From: Patescibacteria group bacterium | GTDB taxonomy: Bacteria; Patescibacteriota; Gracilibacteria; UBA1369 | Assembly: GCA_018825335.1 (NCBI GenBank) | Contig: JAHJEW010000126.1 | Coordinates: 1-7,059, forward strand | Reading direction: 5' to 3' | DNA length: 7,059 bases | Shown: in pieces, positions 6,181 through 7,059 of the stretch | How positions within the stretch are numbered: position 1 is the stretch's first letter | Layout of the letters: each line of letters opens with the position of its first letter | The notes under the pieces: model-generated | Told to the model about the DNA's origin: nothing | What the model saw: the letters and a program-made list of their open reading frames with translations, nothing else | The model's database searches: none | Made by a program: the position numbers and the translations under genes

Positions 6181-7059
6181 TTATTTTTTCTTCAAATAGG
6201 CACCGATACTCTCGGCAATCCCAACTCCATCCAGCTGGTATTTGCGAAATAAATCGTCCACCTTGCCCGATTCACCGAAGCCGTCCATCCCGAGACGCAA
6301 AACTTTCATGGGATAATTGGCGGCCAGCACCTCGCAAACGGCGCCGCCAAGGCCACCGGTAATCTGATGATCCTCAACCGTAACCACATGTGACACCGCT
6401 TTCGCACACTCAACAATTAAATCTTCATCAATTGGAGACAGACTGGACATGTTGACAACCATAGTCGATTTTCCGCTACGCTCCAATATTTCCGCCGCAT
6501 CCAGCGCGGTATGAACCGTTGTACCGATCGCAAAAATACACACATCCGTTCCGGATTTATAAATGCTGCCCTTACCAAAAACAAACTTATAATTCTCATC
6601 GTAAAGATTGGGTAGTGGCAGATGCATCAAACGCAAATAAGTCGGCCCGTAATCAAGCATCATAACTTCAACCGCTTTACGCGCCTCAGTCGCGTCGGCC
6701 GGACACACAACTTTCATATTCGGAATACTGCGCATAATGGCCAGATCCTCCAGCGCCTGATTAACCGCGCCTTCCTGACTGTTAAGAATACCGCAGCTGA
6801 TTCCCACTATCTTCACATTCATCCGGGCGTTGCACAAATAATTTCTGATAAGATCCCAGCCATGCCCGGAGGCCGGGATGGCATATGAACACAGAAAAGG
6901 GATTTTTCCCCTTGCCGCAAAACCCGCGGCCGCGCCAATCATGGCGCGGCCCGCGTTACCAAAATTAAAATGTCGTTCCGGAAATGACCTTATAAAATTC
7001 TGCATCCCAAGAGGTACAGCCGTATTGGCACTGCAAACAACAAAATTCTTATACTTCCC
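6181..7059 (-). CDS. Transketolase-like protein, C-terminal part (5' end beyond window), altered active site
   Basis: The 292 visible residues are the pyrimidine-binding and C-terminal domains of a transketolase. These match the C-terminal subunit of split transketolases or the second half of a full-length one; the window edge hides which. Family features: FAARGKIPF (47-55), WDLIRN (68-73), NVKIVG (81-86), QALEDLAIMRSIPNM (101-115), PADATEARKAV (120-130), IFAIGT (175-180), PIDEDLI (209-215), VTVEDHQITGGLG (226-238) and GESGK (262-266). Unusually, the segment aligned with the family's NMGIAEQNM reads NFGNAGRAM (32-40), so the Glu that protonates thiamine diphosphate is Gly37. The usual His in the GEDGxxHQ region is Asn100, and the early DxDL-type segment reads SANTA. 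The frame is open and otherwise well conserved, so this is not an obvious pseudogene. It may be a divergent paralogue with altered or lost ketol transfer. It ends tail-to-tail with phosphoketolase, 5 bases away, so it belongs to a different transcript. Confidence 0.87.
   Translation of the reverse strand, partial: GKYKNFVVCSANTAVPLGMQNFIRSFPERHFNFGNAGRAMIGAAAGFAARGKIPFLCSYAIPASGHGWDLIRNYLCNARMNVKIVGISCGILNSQEGAVNQALEDLAIMRSIPNMKVVCPADATEARKAVEVMMLDYGPTYLRLMHLPLPNLYDENYKFVFGKGSIYKSGTDVCIFAIGTTVHTALDAAEILERSGKSTMVVNMSSLSPIDEDLIVECAKAVSHVVTVEDHQITGGLGGAVCEVLAANYPMKVLRLGMDGFGESGKVDDLFRKYQLDGVGIAESIGAYLKKK
6928..6951. repeat. Perfect 9-bp GC-rich inverted repeat, 6-base loop
   Basis: GGCCGCGCC (6928-6936) and its exact complement GGCGCGGCC (6943-6951) flank the loop AATCAT. 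It lies inside the transketolase-like gene, over the codons for residues 37-44, including the Gly that replaces the family's catalytic Glu. No immediate T-run follows on either strand, so it does not look like a terminator. The run of Ala, Gly and Arg codons could create it by chance. Confidence 0.6.

Noticed and set aside
6078..6362. Open frame on the + strand bridging the xfp and transketolase-like 3' ends
   Set aside because: It overlaps both real genes in other frames and has no recognisable protein features.
6863..6877. Short inverted repeat CCCGG-AGG-CCGGG
   Set aside because: A 5-bp stem with a 3-base loop inside a coding region and no T-run; expected by chance.
1..7059. CRISPR array, tRNA/rRNA, insertion sequence or phage genes
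   Set aside because: No direct-repeat array, tRNA-like cloverleaf, transposase motif or terminal inverted repeats were seen; nearly every base is accounted for by metabolic genes.

Overview
The window is a compact bacterial stretch with seven protein genes and only about 120 non-coding bases. Its theme is pentose-phosphate metabolism. All coding frames use ordinary stops. TGA is a genuine stop for the NADH dehydrogenase gene, where it overlaps the next start as ATGA, so nothing suggests recoding. Base composition is moderate by eye. None of the six visible start codons has a normally placed Shine-Dalgarno sequence. The dense packing, weak SD use, a phosphoketolase and several degenerate or altered enzymes would fit a streamlined, probably fermentative bacterium such as a Patescibacteria/CPR-type lineage. 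That placement is inference and weak. No rRNA, marker gene or mobile element is present to fix it.

Layout: (1) The left block, read leftward from about 1803, is a three-gene operon: prs (PRPP synthetase), a short RpiB-like gene, and rpiA (cut by the left edge). Both junctions have 10-base gaps. (2) At 1804-1878 lies a 75-base divergent promoter region. (3) The middle block, read rightward, holds a type II NADH dehydrogenase-like flavoprotein, a HAD-family phosphatase/phosphomutase (4-base overlap), and a full-length phosphoketolase (20-base gap). (4) The right block, read leftward, is the C-terminal part of a transketolase-like protein cut by the right edge. It ends tail-to-tail with the phosphoketolase gene, only 5 bases away.

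How they fit together: RpiA interconverts ribulose-5-P and ribose-5-P. Prs draws ribose-5-P into PRPP for nucleotide synthesis. Phosphoketolase cleaves xylulose-5-P (or fructose-6-P) to acetyl-phosphate plus glyceraldehyde-3-P (or erythrose-4-P). Transketolase would normally shuffle the same sugars. The NDH-2-like enzyme could reoxidise NADH from the glyceraldehyde-3-P branch.

The two strongest oddities are in the enzymes expected to be routine. The transketolase-like protein has Gly where the family has the Glu that activates thiamine diphosphate, and its substrate-site His is Asn. The RpiB-like protein stops at about half the family length and lacks the catalytic Cys. Smaller oddities are a Cys in the adenine-binding site of Prs, a Cys for His beside the phosphoketolase signature, and a perfect 9-bp GC-rich inverted repeat lying over the altered transketolase active-site codons.
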